NCBI GenBank assembly: GCA_021234155.1
Contig: JAJEKV010000105.1
Coordinates: forward strand, 2,482,968-2,546,967
Length of the DNA: 64,000 nt
Direction of reading: 5' to 3'
Source of the DNA: Isoetes taiwanensis
Taxonomy: Eukaryota; Streptophyta; Lycopodiopsida; Isoetales; Isoetaceae
The position numbers and the translations under genes were made by a program. Below the pieces are notes generated by a model. It had not been told where the DNA came from. It ran no database searches and saw only the letters and a program-made list of their open reading frames with translations. Shown piece after piece: positions 24,682-37,884 of this stretch (position 1 is its first letter; every line of letters starts with the position of its first letter).

Positions 24682-26366
24682 TCATTTATTTTATTTTGGT
24701 TTGACTGATCTTAGCAAAGTTCTATATTTTGTTGGAAGTCTTTCATAAGATTCCGAAATAAGCAAAGACTTCCACCCAATCGCGATTTAGTTCTATTGTT
24801 TGAGCATGTCTCTCTCATTTCATTCAAACATCCTCAAGACGGCCAAGAAGATCAACTGCATATGTAATGGTACACATCAGCCATGCATTGGTCTTCACTT
24901 ATAGGATTCAAAATAATGGTAGCCTTCATTTTTCAACCTTACATGACTGCATGCAAGAAGAATTTTATCATGGATGACAAGATCTCCCTTTAACTCCTTT
25001 TCACAGACATCCTCAAGGCATTCTACCATTCTGAGAATCAACTGGGCTACATTGTGCAAAATCCAAGAATCATTGCATCTCATGAAACTACGTGCTAAGA
25101 TTTGGCAAAAATTTAACAAATACCTTGTATGCTTCCATCAAACTTCCACATTTGGGCATACATGTCATCAAGCTTACTTCCAGCTGGGCCATATCTAACT
25201 TAAATTGACTAGTGATAATATGTTCATGTACCAACCTTCCTCGATTAAAAGCTCTTGCATTAGCACAACCTTTCTCGAGATGCTTAGAAGGGTAACTTTA
25301 TCCTGCTTTGCACCATCTCTTTGACACATCTCCTCAAACCTTCTAGTGCAAGGAGACTGCCCAAACCGAAAGCATGGGCGTTAAGAATCATCATAGTCCA
25401 ATATACTGCATCCCGACTTCGCAATGCCAAAAACTATGTGAGCTCCCCACCATACTACACTTAATACATTTCTATGAGGCCGCTTCCAAGAATGATCACA
25501 TACAAGTCCACTATTGGTCATCCGCTTCATGTATCAACTTACCTTGGTTAGAGTCTAATCTCACTACATGCTATCAGATGTTTGAAAATGTCACTTTGCA
25601 TTTCTTCAAAAGTTTTAGGGCTGAGACATTATCCCCATGCCGACCATGATATCCTTACATCATAGCATCCTCGCTATGCGATGTAATTCACATTTCCATA
25701 CATACCAACAAGAACATTAATAGATATAACATCGAAGCTCTAAACCACCGAATAATATGGCCATGGACTAGCTCGCCTCACAGACAAAACACACAATGTT
25801 GCATGCTTCTATGATAATCAAAAATGATTTTGTCCTCGCATTATACCCTCCAAATGATTCTAATCCAAATCGCTTCAATTATTGGTTTAATGACCATGTA
25901 TTGCCTCCTCTTGGATACCGGCTGAGACAAAGACATGCTTTAAGTAAAGCATTAAATATATTCATTACCAACACCGAAAAGATACTTTATGGTTTAAGCC
26001 AAGGATCTGCTCCACTTTCTCCTAAATCTCCAGACAAGTGATATTAATCGGGAATTCCATGTGTAAATACTTGAACTTAATGTTACAGGTAACACTGGAT
26101 TTGCTCCAAAGAAAACTTCCAAAGATAATTTAAAAGATCTGATGAGAACATTGTTCAGTGGCTGCAAATGTATAATACTCACTATACAACATAAGTGATC
26201 AACTCGGCTTCACCACAGAGGCATCAATTCGCTTAATGCGCCTTTCCAAGAGGCAAGATAAGGCCATTCCCTCGAACACATACCGCTGTGGATCATAAAT
26301 CTCACAAGATGATCGGCTTCATCCGGATCGCCCTCCCGACATAAACCTCTAGAGATAATCAGCCAT
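24682..26366 (-). pseudogene. PPR unit 8, frame-disrupted, long class
   Basis: The stop is at 24,682-24,684 and the presumed ATG at 26,364-26,366. Readable fragments include EGYHYFES (24,895-25,119) and SIYTWNSRLISL (25,994-26,182); the latter corresponds to SIYTWNSIISANANLG in the family. At ~1.69 kb it is shorter than most units and appears to have lost sequence in the middle. One such place is near 25,690, where the CTATGCGATG word joins the CATTTTCCATAC block without the intervening TGTTAAATAATT stretch. Confidence 0.8.
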
Positions 26367-26673
26367 ACTAATGGCTATGAATTGACCAGTTCGTAACTAA
26401 CAACAAGAGCAACATGAAGGATGGCTCTCGATTTGAAACTCCAAAATCTCGGGGATTGATGTAACCTATATCCTCGATGTATTTCAAAACCAACCAACAA
26501 TCTCCCCATGTATGACCCCGAGCCCCTCATAAAGGGTGAACAATCTCCTCATTCCTCTCAAGCTTGACCAATTGCCCTCATTCATCCGAAAGTGGTTATT
26601 CGAGGCCCTAACATATAAAAAGGAATGTTGATGGGTAATGTAGTTGGATTTAGGAGTGTAGAATTAATCGCTT

Positions 26674-28456
26674 TCTATTTATTTATTTCTCATTGCGGAT
26701 CGATCTATAATGTTCTATGTTTTGGAAGTCTTTCATAAGACTAAATAAGCAAAAGACCGCACTCCAATCGCAGATGGTTCTATTGTTTGGAGCATGTCTT
26801 CTTCCCATTCAAACATCCTCACCCGCCAAGAAGATCAACTGCATATGCAATTGGTCTTCTGCCTCTATGGATTCAAAATACATGTAGCCTTCTATTTTCC
26901 ACCGCATGATCGCATGCAAGAAGGCCATTAAATTTACCATGGGTGACAAAGATTCCATTTTAACTCCTTTCGCTGCATATCCTCAAGGCATTTTCAGCCA
27001 TCCGAGAATTGCCACATTGTGCAAAACCTCGCAATCATCAGACCCCCATGAACTATCGCAGATTCGCGTACCTTAACAGCATACCTCAGATGCTTCCATC
27101 AAACTTCCACATTTGGCATACATGTCAACAAGCGCACTTCAGCATATATCTCGATTCAAATTGACTAGTGATAACTGCTCATGTAGCAACCTTTCCTGAT
27201 TAAAGCTCCCCGTGATTGGCACCATCTTGACACATCTCCTCAAAAACTTCTAAAGGCAAGGAGACTCCCCGGTTCAAACCGAGCATATGCAAAGAATCAT
27301 CATCGTATTCAACATACCCTTATCCGATTCTCAGAATGCTCAAAACTATGTGAGCTTCCCCATGGCTACTACACTTAGCATACATTTCAATGAGGCCAAA
27401 GATCACATACAAGTCCACTATTGGTCATCTGCTCATGGATTAGCCTACCTTGCTGGGGTGGCCCAATCTCACTACATGCTATCGTGATGCTTGAAAATGT
27501 CACTGCGGGTGCAATACCTACATATTGCATTTCTTCAAAAGTTTCAGGGCGGAGACATTATCCCCTATGCCGCGGTATATAGCCGTGACCATGATATCCC
27601 ACATTATAGCATCCTCAAGTATGCGATTTGTTAAATAATTCTATCACTGGCCCATGCACCCACATTTTCCATACATACCAACAAGAACATTACGTGATCA
27701 TAACATCGAACTCTAAACCAGCCTTTGAACACCGCCATGGACTAGCTCGGCTTACCGTGACAAAACACACAATGTTGCATGCTCTTATGATAATCAAAAA
27801 TGTGATTTCGGTTCGCATCCCTCCCAAAACCACGCCCATGCCGATGATATGCATCAATCATTGAACTCCATGAAATGACATTGAGAGTTCCTTAAATTTT
27901 CAAACACGCCGTGCCTTCCTACCAAGTACAATGCAAACCAGTGAGCCAACAAAGAACATCCAAATCAAGCCAATTATTGGTTTAATGACCATGCATTAGC
28001 CTCCCCTTCGAGAGTCAGCTGAGACAAAGACATGCTTTAAGTAAAGCACTATAAATATATTCATTACTTCCAACACATGAAAAGATATAGTTTATGGTTA
28101 AGTCAAGGACTCCGCTTTCTCCTAGGATTTGCGCTTGGCAGATATTATTGAATTCCATGTGTAACATTTGGAACTCTAATGTTACAAAATAATTGATTTG
28201 TTCCAAGAAACTGCATAATAAAAAGACGGATGAGAACATTGTTCGTATCGCAATGTAAGCAATACCACTATACAACATAAGTGATTGAACTCGCTCTACC
28301 ACTGTGAGGCATCAATTCTTTAATGCAGCTTTCCAAGAGGCGTGATAAGGCCATTCTTGGAAACAGATACCATTGTGGATCATAAATTCTTGCATAGATT
28401 GCTTCATCCTCGATCGCCCTCTCCTCGACATAAATCTTCCGTGAGATACCGGCCAT
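26674..28456 (-). pseudogene. PPR unit 9, frame-disrupted, long class
   Basis: The presumed ATG at 28,454-28,456 lies in the frame of 28,268-28,486, which reads ISMAGISRKIYVEE, then YDPQWYLFPRMALSRLLES. This gives the clearest view of the N-terminus. The next piece (28,015-28,302) reads VERVQSLMLYSGIAYIA and VGSNEYIYSALLKACLC. Around 27,825-27,840 about 40 bp of the family sequence is missing (CATCCCTCCCAAAACCACGCCCATG). Confidence 0.84.
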
Positions 28457-28758
28457 ACTAATGGCTATGAATTGGCCGTATCTCAACTAACAACAACAAA
28501 GAACATGAAGGATGGCTTTCGTGATTTGAAACCCGAAAATCTCGCATTGGATGTAACCTATATCTTGATGTATTTCAAACCAATCTAACAATCTCCTCAT
28601 GTATTGACCCGAGCCCCCCATAAAGGGTGAACAATCTCCTCATTCCTCCTCAAGTTTGACTAATTGCAGCCTCACTCATCCGAAAGTGGTTATTCGAGGC
28701 CCTAACATAAAGATTGTTGATGGGTAATGTGAAGGACGGGAGTGTAGAATTAATCGCT

Positions 28759-30558
28759 TCATTTATTTATTTTGCCGTGGATCATCTTAGCAATGTTCTA
28801 TGTTTTGTTGGAAGTCTTTCATAAGACTTAACATAAAAGACTCGCACCCAATCGCATTTGGTTCTATTGTTTGGAGCATGTCTTCATTTCATTCAAACAT
28901 CCAAGCACCTGCCAAGAAGACTGTAACTCGCATATGTAATATAATACATTGGGGGCCATGCATTGGTCTTCACTCTATGGATTTGCTCACATGTAGCCTT
29001 CTATTTTCCAACCCTCGTGATGATCAAGATGCAAGAAGAATTTTACCATGGGTGACAGATTCACCTTAACTCCTTTTCGCTGCATATCCTCAAGGCATTT
29101 TCCAGCCTATCTCGAGAATTGCCATATTGTGCAAAACCCGCAATCATTGCATCCCATGAAACTAATGCTAATTTGAAGCCTAACAAATACTCTCAGATGC
29201 TTCCATCAAACTTCCACATTTGGCATACATGTCATCACAGACTTCAAGGCCATATCTCGATTCAAGCAAATTACTAGTGATAATTTGTTCATGTGTACCA
29301 ACCTTCCCCGGATTAAGTTTCTCCTGCATTGGCACAACCTTCTCGAGATGCCTCTAAAAAGGGTAACTTTATCTAGTTTTGCACCATCTTGACACATCTC
29401 CCCTCAAAACTTCTAGTGCAAGGAGACCCTAATATCCAAACCGAGCATATGAAGCAATCATCATAGTCCAACATACCGTATCCTGACTCTCGCAATGCCT
29501 CAAAACATTGTGAGCTTCCCCATGTATACCACACTTAGCATACATTTCAATGAGGCCGCCTCCAAGAACAAAGATCACATATAAGTCCACTATTGGTCAT
29601 CCGCCATGGATCACCCTACCTTGGTTAGGGCTGCCACTTCCTGGGTGGCAATACCTACACATTGCATTTCTTCAAAAGTTTTAGGGCTTTAGGATATTAT
29701 CCTCATGATGTGCATATGTCAGTGGACCATGATATTCTTACATTATAGCATCCCTGCTATGATTTGTTAAATAATTCTATTGCCTCTATCCATGCACCTG
29801 CCATTTTCCATACATATCAACAAGAACATTACGATCATACCCAACTCTAAACCAAATTTGAACAATTCCACCATGGATCAGCCCTCGGCTCGTGTACAAA
29901 CACACAATGTTGCATTGCCCATGATACATCAGTAAAATGTGGATTTTGTCTTAGCATTATATCCCCTCCAGCTGCATCTCTAATATATTGTGTTTATCAA
30001 TAAAAAGCCATGCCCATGCTGGACATATGCATCAATCATTGAACTCCATGAAATGACATTGAAAAGTCTCTAAATTTCAAACACGCTAGGTAGTTTCTTC
30101 CAGCCCACATTTGGCATACATAAATCAGGAGTTTCCAACAGCAACATCCAAATATATTCATTACTTCCAACACCTCAAAGATACGTACTTTATGGTTTAA
30201 GTCAACGATCAGACCGCTTTCTCCTAAATTGCATCAGCAGACATCAATTCCATGTGTAAATACTTAAAAATCCTAATGTTACAAACACCGGGATTTGCTC
30301 CAAAGAAACTCCAAGATAATTTAAAAAGACCTGGATGAGAACATTGTTCAGTATTACCGTATAAATACCACTATACAACATAAGTGATTGAACCCGCTCT
30401 ACCACATGAGGCATCACCCTTTTAATGCAAATTTTCCAAGAGGCAAGATGCCATTCCTCGAAACAGATACCATTCCATTGTGGGATCATAGATTCTCAAG
30501 GGATAGATTGTTTATCCGGACATCCTTCTCCGACATAAATCTTCCAGAGATAACACAT
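28759..30558 (-). pseudogene. PPR unit 10, frame-disrupted, short class
   Basis: The stop is at 28,759-28,761 and the presumed ATG at about 30,556-30,558. Fragments are RLVHMNKLSLVICLNRDMA (29,206-29,397) and VERVQSLMLYSGIYTV, NNVLIQVFLNYLGVSLEQ (30,244-30,489). The ~90 nt block is absent (CATCCAAATATATTCATTAC near 30,145). Confidence 0.82.
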
Positions 30559-30867
30559 AATGAATGGCTAGTGAATTGGCCGTAGATTCAACTAACAACA
30601 AAGCAGTTAACATGAAGGATGGCTTTTCGATTTGAAACCCCGAAAATCTCGATTGACATTGTAACCTTATATCTTGATGTATTTCAAAACCAACTAACAA
30701 TTCTCATGTATGACCTGGAGCCCCTCATAGGGTGAACACCCCTCATTCCTCCTCGGCTTGACTAATTGGTGCCTCACCATCCGGAAGTGGTTATTCGAGG
30801 CCCTAACATAAAAAAGGAATGTTGATGGGTAATGTAGTTGGATTTAGGGAGTGTAGAATTAATCGTT

Positions 30868-32769
30868 TCATTTATTTATTTTGCTGTGACTGATCTAGCA
30901 ATGTTCTATATTTTGTTGGAAGTCTTTCATAAGACCTGAAATAAGCAAAGACCTCCACCCAATCGCATTTAGTTCCCATTGCTCGAGCACGCCTTCCGGC
31001 CAATCAAACATCTCCGCATCTCAAGAAGATCAACCAGGCATATGTAATGGCAATAATTACTGGGGCCATGCATTGGTCTTCACTTATGGATTCAAAATAC
31101 ATGTAGCCTTTCATTTTCCAACCCTTACACATGATCAGATGCAAGAAGAATTTTACTATGGATGATGATTCTCTTTAACTCCTTTCTCACGTGATATCCT
31201 CAAGGCATTTTCCACTATCCGAGAATTGCCACGCTCAAAACCTCGCGAATCATTGCAGACTTATGAAACTACGCTAAGATTTTGGCAGCCTAACAAATAC
31301 CTTGTATGCTTCCACATTTGGCATACATGTCAACATGCGACTTCCAAAGTATTAAGGACCGATTCAAATTGACTAGTGATAATTGCTCATGTACCAACCT
31401 TCCCTCGGATTAAAGCTCCCGCATTGCCACAACCTTTCGAGATGCCCAGGAAGGGTAACTTTATCCCGGCTTGCACCATCTTGACACATCTCCTCAAAAC
31501 TTCAGTGCAAGGGAGACTCCTCAAGTTCAAACCGAGCATATGCAAAGAATCATCATAGTCCGCGATACCGTGATCCCGACTTCGCAATGCCTCAAAACTA
31601 TATGAGCCTAACGGCTACCACACTTAGTACACATTTCAATGAGGCCGGGCCTCAAGAACAGCACCACATACAAGTCCACTATTGGTCATCTCTGGCTTCA
31701 GCGATCAGCCTTACCTTGGGTTAGGGTCTAATCTCACTATACATGCTATCGATGCTTGCAGAAAATGTCGCCTCCGTGGTGCAATACCTTACATATTGCA
31801 TTTCTTCAAAAGTTTTAGGATCTGAGACATTATCCCCATGTCACGTGCATATGTCAGGACCATGATATCCTTACATCATAGCATCCTCAAGTATGCATTT
31901 GTTAAATAATTTTATTGCCTTATCCATGCAACTCCACATTTTCCATACATACCAACAAGAATATTACGATTATAACATCGGCTCTAAACCAGCCTCTAAC
32001 AATTCCGCCATGGACTACCTTTACCTCACGGCAAAATACAATGTTAAGGTTTTAAGATAATTTAAAATGTGATTTTTCCCGGCATTATAATTCTCCAAAT
32101 ACATTCTCGAGTATACAGTTTATCGAAAAAGCCATGCCCATGCTAGAGGTATATGCATCAATCATTGAACTCCATGAAATGACATCAGAGTTCCTTAAAT
32201 TTCAAACATCACTGCGGTGCTTATTCCAAATGGGTCACATTTGGCATACATGTAAACTGTGGAGTTTCCAAATGTTGAACATCCAAATCAAGCCAATTAT
32301 TGGTTTAATGACTATGTATTAGCCTCCCTTCTTGACACCGAGACATGCTTTAAGTAAAGCACTATAAATATATTCATTACTTCCAACACCCAAAGATACT
32401 TATGGTTTAAGTCAAGGATCTGCTCCACTTTCTCCTAAATTTCCATACAAGTGATACATCAATTCCCCATGTGTAAATACTGGAATCCTAATGTTACAAA
32501 ATACCTGATTTGCCTCCAAAGAACTTCCAAGATACTCTAAAAAGATGATGAGAACATTGTTCGTATCGCAACATAAGCAATACCACTATACAACATAAGT
32601 GATTGAACTCGCCTACCAATGAGGCATCAATTTTAATGCAAATTTTCCAAGAGGTGTAGTATACCATTCCCCGAAACAGATACTCTCATTGTGGATCATA
32701 GATTCGGCAAGATAGATTGCTTCTATATCCGATCTCCTCTCCAACATAAATCTTCCAGAGATACCACAT
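30868..32769 (-). pseudogene. PPR unit 11, frame-disrupted, long class
   Basis: The stop is at 30,868-30,870 and the presumed ATG at 32,767-32,769. The piece at 31,387-31,587 reads EVLRRCVKMVQAGIKLPFLG then ISKGCGNAGALIRG, a PPR motif shared with the other units. The ~90 nt block is present near 32,283-32,368. Confidence 0.82.
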
Positions 32770-33068
32770 ACTAATGGCTATGAATTCACGATTCAGAACT
32801 AACAAAGAGCAACATGAAGGATGAACTTCAGATTTGAAACCTGAAAATCTCAGGATTGACGTAACCTATATCCGGATGTATTTCAAAACCAAAGAACAAT
32901 CTCCTCATGTATTACCCTCGAGCCCCTCATAAAGGGTGAACACCCTCCTCATTCCTCAAGCTTGACTAATCATAAAGATCACTCATCCCGAGTGGTTATT
33001 CGAGGCCCCTAACATAAAAAGAATGTTGATGGGTAATGTAGTTGGATTTAGGGAGCGAATTAATCGCT

Positions 33069-33135
33069 TCATTTTATTTATCTTTGTTGTGACCGATCTT
33101 AGCAATGTTCTATATTTTGTTGGAAGTCTTTCAAA
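33069..33135 (-). pseudogene. PPR unit 12: 3' stub
   Basis: Only the last ~20 codons and the stop of a unit remain (stop RC at 33,069-33,071). Similarity ends after GGAAGTCTTTCA at about 33,135. The gene body and start are missing. The spacer expected upstream of this unit reappears only at 37,649, beyond element A copy 1, so about 1.9 kb of PPR sequence was lost here. Confidence 0.75.
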
Positions 33136-33974
33136 GAAATGACTATATTAATTTTTGTGTAGATCGTGGATCCTACCTGATTCTTGGAATTTTAGCTATT
33201 CAATTGTTTATGCTCTACATGTTGTTCATCTTTAATGTTCATATTTTATATGATGCAGAATATTCCCTCAATTCTGCCAGATGGATTTTAGGATTAACAA
33301 ATCCCAATGGTGCAAATGAGATTAATAAATCCCATCAAACATGCATCCAAAGTTTTAGGAGATTTTGTTTTAGGAGATTAACAAATCTTAATGAGGTTAA
33401 CAAATCCCAATGGTTTCAAACATGCATCCAAAGTTTCAATGGTGCAAATGAGATTAACAAATCCCAATGGTTTCAAACATGCATGCATCAATTTATTCAC
33501 GTAAAATATTTACAATACAAAGGTCCCAAATACATGACATGTCCTTGATGGCATAGCATCACAACTTTGTATTCACGTGACGGACACTCCCATACGTAAA
33601 ACGTAATCCAATCACCAACAATGTGATCACACATAGAACACCCTATTTGATTCCTCTCTAAGGCTACAAATAAATACATGTGAGATCAGCGATGCCTTTA
33701 TGGCTTCTAGCTGCCCCACCCTTACGGAAGTGCCTTAATAAATTGGAAGTGAGACCGCAATGTGCCTTGCTCCAAGATGATGGAGTTGACTCACATTTTT
33801 AATCCGATCCATTGTGTTAACGAGCGCCAAGCACAATTCTGTAATGTACCTGTGATACGCCCTGATGCCAAATTTCCTCGTGATCCACCAAAGCTTGCAA
33901 CAAGTCCACTTTTGTCCCTCCTTTCTCCTCCTGATTCAACAACAGATTACCTCGATAATCTAATTCCTGAGCTA
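33136..33974. other. Unique segment between PPR stub and element A
   Basis: This stretch of ~840 bp is not found elsewhere in the window. It contains a minisatellite (33,290-33,490, listed separately). A minus-strand frame at 33,817-34,020 reads MPRYGDDGSEIIIKMIAQEL and NLLLNQEEKGGTKVDLLQAL; I cannot assign it to a family. It could be the remains of another transposable element, because element A copy 2 does not contain it. Confidence 0.4.
33290..33490. repeat. Minisatellite of ~40-60 bp units
   Basis: The words GATTAACAAATCCCAATGGT, TCAAACATGCATCCAAAGTT and GGTGCAAATGAGATTAA recur three or four times in shuffled order. The plus-strand frame through it is a by-product of the repeat. Confidence 0.75.
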
Positions 33975-35133
33975 TCATTTTTATAATGATTTCGCTCCCA
34001 TCATCCCCGTACCTTGGCATTATTCCCTCACCTTACACAAAGAACATGAACAACCCTCGAGATAGCCATACGTTCTCAACTCCACTCTGTATACAAGTTA
34101 GAATGCTACATCAAAGAAAATCCATAATCACTAGAGGAGTGCATGCATGAGAATCAGGAGTTTCGGAGGCGATGATCGGGTCCACTAGTCGCGATAGACG
34201 AAGCTCATCCAAGATCAGCTTCCCTCTTGAAACTCTCTTCTCTCGTCTCACAGTTGCATCAGCATCTATTCCATCACCGCTTCTTTTCCATGTTTGAACT
34301 ATTCAAGTAGATTATAGAAATATTCCAAACAAAGATTCAGAAACTTAATAGAAAGAATGCCGACATGATCAAACTCCCGAACTTGTATTAGATCGATCCT
34401 CTCACTGGTTTAAGTACACATGTTCACATAGTTTGTGTCACAAGTTTAGCACAATTCAAAGCCTTGATCATTTCCATAAAACATGCCTTTAAAACTTGCT
34501 AAATTGCTTAATTTAATTGTTCCAACATTCCCTAAAACATGAAAACTGAAATTAAAAATCTTTGCATTTGCAATCACCATCAAGTTGGAATATCTTCCTT
34601 GCAGATCTTAGCATCTTCACCTAACTTAGAAAAACTTTTGATATGCCTTCTTTTGTGGAGAACTAGATTTGCTTATCAACCATTATGAAGTTAATGTAAG
34701 AATTTTGAATATGCAATTCAAGAGTTTGCCTTTGTAATCATAATCCCTCATTGCATGCACCGGGCAATTACATAGTATTCGACTTATGGCTTAATTGAAT
34801 CGGCCAATAATACTGCTTCATCAGCTCCAACTTATTGTTCCATCTCGCCAACATGAATGAATAACAATCCCAGGTGGACTTCCTTGTCCGGTGATTACCT
34901 TCGTGAAGTTATGGACATGAGATCGTTTATGTCCTCGCACACACTTGACAAGTATATATACATTTATTTCATGATGATGTATACTTGTACAGCTTTGACA
35001 ACACTTATTACACGCCACTCGCTTCCCTTGAAAACTTTCAAGGGTTTTTTTTTAACCCTATTTAAGTTTATTGCTTCTCCTTCTGGTCCCATAGGCCGCA
35101 TTGTCTCTCATGGACGATAAAAATCATTCATTC

Positions 35134-35155
35134 ATTCTTTCTTTCTTTCTTTCTA
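35134..35155. repeat. (TTTC)n microsatellite
   Basis: Four to five CTTT units lie in element A copy 1. The equivalent site in copy 2 (57,935-57,966) has about seven or eight, so the tract differs in length between the two copies. Confidence 0.8.
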
Positions 35156-36356
35156 TTTATTGTCTCTCACACTCATAAGCCGCTGCATAATCCTCTCAAT
35201 GACTAGGAGATGGTGATGAATCAATTTTGATCATGCAGCTTGAAAACTCTAGCAAATGTGAGGGGCAATAAAAGGTGAAATGAGGGCTATTTTGAGCGTG
35301 GAATTGCCCCAACACGTAGAGAATGAATGAGAACTACGTAAACGACTTCAATGAAAGTAACTTTTAGCTTTGTTCTTAGTAAGATCAAGATGTATGATAT
35401 ATTCAGTCCAATTGAGCCACTATTACTCCAATTTTAATTCAAATTCCTAAAACCCATCATTTTGGTAGAATGTATTAGCCGCAATGATCAATTCCAGTAT
35501 TTGATATGAACTCACTTTGTATGGAAAAAACTCCACATGCTATAACATTAATTTGTAATATCAGCCTTAAGGAGTTTGAGCTTGTCTAAAGCTCCTTCTT
35601 AGCTGCAGATGCCCGAACAATGCATGGCGTGATCTAAGGGCAAACGATCACATCATGCAAGATTTAAGGTCTAGGATTATTATAGTTGTTCCGTGAGTCC
35701 GTAGTCTTGCAATGCTTGGTGTAGGAAGTTGAGATTAATCATAAATAAACATGGTGTTACTAATACATGGAATAGCATAATAGGCAAAGGAGTTCACCAT
35801 TGCAAGAGAGCAAAAGTGGATGAAAGGATAAAGCATGCAACATGTAATTTCCATCTTCTCTACTTTCATTGAACTCTATCCACCAGATGACACACATTTT
35901 CCTCAAGCATTGCTTGCTTGGTTTTGAGTCAAGTAATCGCCCCGCGGTTCAAAATTTGTGGAATTTCTAACCATGCACTCAATGCTTATCCTTGATAGAC
36001 ATATGGTCCATATTTGTGGCTCTATTCCCGATTCATGGCTCCCATTCCAATCTTGGAAATAGTTTGATCCCTCTCCTAAAGAGTTCTAATGGTCTATAAT
36101 TTTATGAGATTACCATTTGAGCTTGAAATTGCATTTATTAGAAATTGTATTTTGTCTCGGTCTCTCGGGTTTCATACGCTTCGGAAATCTTTATTCATTG
36201 CGTAGACACCTCTTGAATTAAAGCCAGTTTTTATATCCGGAATAGAGATGTAGGATCTTTTTTCTATAGTATTAGATAAACTCATGGGTTTACTAACTTT
36301 GAACTCAGAAATCGTGCGCTATACACCACAAAATAATGCTTTATTTATTTGGCAAA

Positions 36357-36640
36357 ATGGAGGTGGCAAATGAGGTTGAATTTGTGAAGATATGTGGAGC
36401 AACATATGCCGAAATGCAGCAAGAAATTAAGTGATGAGACGCAATTACTTGAAGATTGTAGTTGGGTTTTCTTTAGCAATAGAGGATTGCAAATTGTCGC
36501 CAAAGCAAAACATAAGTATACTTTCGATGTGGATGAGATTTTACGCCAAATTCATGGACTATCAAAATGGAGAAAAGTGAAGTCAACAATAGATGAGTCT
36601 CTTGCTTTGCAATCTTCAGCCCGAGCGTAAAAATCGCATG
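36357..36640 (+). pseudogene. Element A protein fragment, copy 1
   Basis: The readable part is LLEDCSWVFFSNRGLQIVA, KHKYTFDVDEI and VKSTIDESLAL. The same polypeptide occurs in copy 2 at 59,147-59,497 with a longer uninterrupted frame. I do not recognise the domain. Its position upstream of a WCxxC zinc-finger exon suggests it belongs to the transposase gene of element A. Frame breaks fall where copy 2 has CAG/CTG words. Confidence 0.5.
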
Positions 36641-37884
36641 AAAGAGCTTCGGAGGATGAAGGAGTGGAGACGATGTAGAGGGAGTTAATATGCAATTGAT
36701 GCTAATAGTGCCTAAGCGTTAAAGTTGGAAAGTAGATTTCAGCAAGATGGTGAGGAAGGCACGGGTTATTAAAATGGCAAAAGACTTGAATCAAAAAAGA
36801 TGATCGACAACTATTAGAATCATGGTAGAAAAAGAGTAGTGTGAGATAATGTCCGCTGATAGAATGGGCATGCCAAATTTCTATGTTTGGTGCATAGGAG
36901 TGTAATATGCAAAAGATAGGAAACGTGAATCATGACACAATGTATACTTGTGCAACATCATTGTAAGGCCAGATCTCATGTTGAAAAATTATGAACTTAG
37001 CACCAAAGTGCAGACATGAATGCTCGTCGCAAAGCAACTCTTGAGCCAAGAATAAGAAAAAAATAAAGTTGATGGATTCATGTTTGTCAAATGGAAGTAG
37101 CTAAGGTTCTTGGAGGGAAATCAGTATTTTTATGAAGCTACAAAGAAAGGGTTATGCAACTGAAGTCACATAAACATAATTTACTTTTGGCATTGTTTTG
37201 AAAAGCCGGTAACCAAGGAGCACACTAAATCATCCAGACATCGGGAAGTGCAATGGCACTTGAGAAGAAGACAAAAAGGGAGGGAAGGAAATAGTGTTGG
37301 TGGTCGTCCAAGAAAGGATGTATAATCTAAAGCAAGAAAGTTTATTTTTCTTCATTACACGAGGTACCAATTGTTATATTGTTATATCATGCATGAGCAG
37401 ACTGAGTTATAATTCTCATGAACAAATTGAATCAAAATATGCATGAAGAGATAAGAGTTAAGATATGGCAACGTATTATCAGAGGGTTTTATATTTTATA
37501 TGAATGAACAAATTGAGTCAAATATGCATGAACAAAAAGAATTGAGATATGTATGTATCAACTGGAAGATAATTTATGTATTTTATGCACAAATATATTA
37601 TATATATTGTGGCTTCAAAATGTCTCTGCGGTAATTCATGGCTGCATTTGAAACCTGAAAATTCAGATTGACGTAACCTTATATCTTGATGTATTTCTAA
37701 AACCAACTAACAATCTCCCTCATATGTATGACCCGAGCTCCCCTCATAAAGGGTGAACAACTCCTCATTCCTCCTCAAGGTTGACTAATTGTACCTCACT
37801 CATCCGGAAAGGGTTATTCGAGGCCCTAACACATAAAAAAGGAATGTTGATGGGTAATGTATAGGGAGTGTAGAATTAATCGCT

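Larger units (their letters stand above)
33975..37648 (+). mobile_element. Element A, copy 1 (3'-truncated)
   Basis: It matches 56,790-60,445 base for base over long stretches in the same orientation. Shared words include GGAGTGCATGCATGAGAATC, CTCCAATTTTAATTCAAATT and CTTGAAGATTGTAGTTGGGT. The right edge is abrupt: after TTCATGGCTGCA at ~37,648 copy 1 passes into the PPR spacer (TTTGAAACCTGAAAATTCAG). Copy 2 continues for a further ~2.8 kb with transposase-like sequence. PPR spacers carry GGATGGCTTT just before TTTGAAACC, so the junction shares ATGGCT microhomology. Its protein-coding parts are shifted and broken compared with copy 2. Confidence 0.8.

Noticed and set aside
33105-33548. 147-residue plus-strand protein
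   Set aside because: Its second half is a translated minisatellite and its start lies antisense to the PPR stub; no family features.
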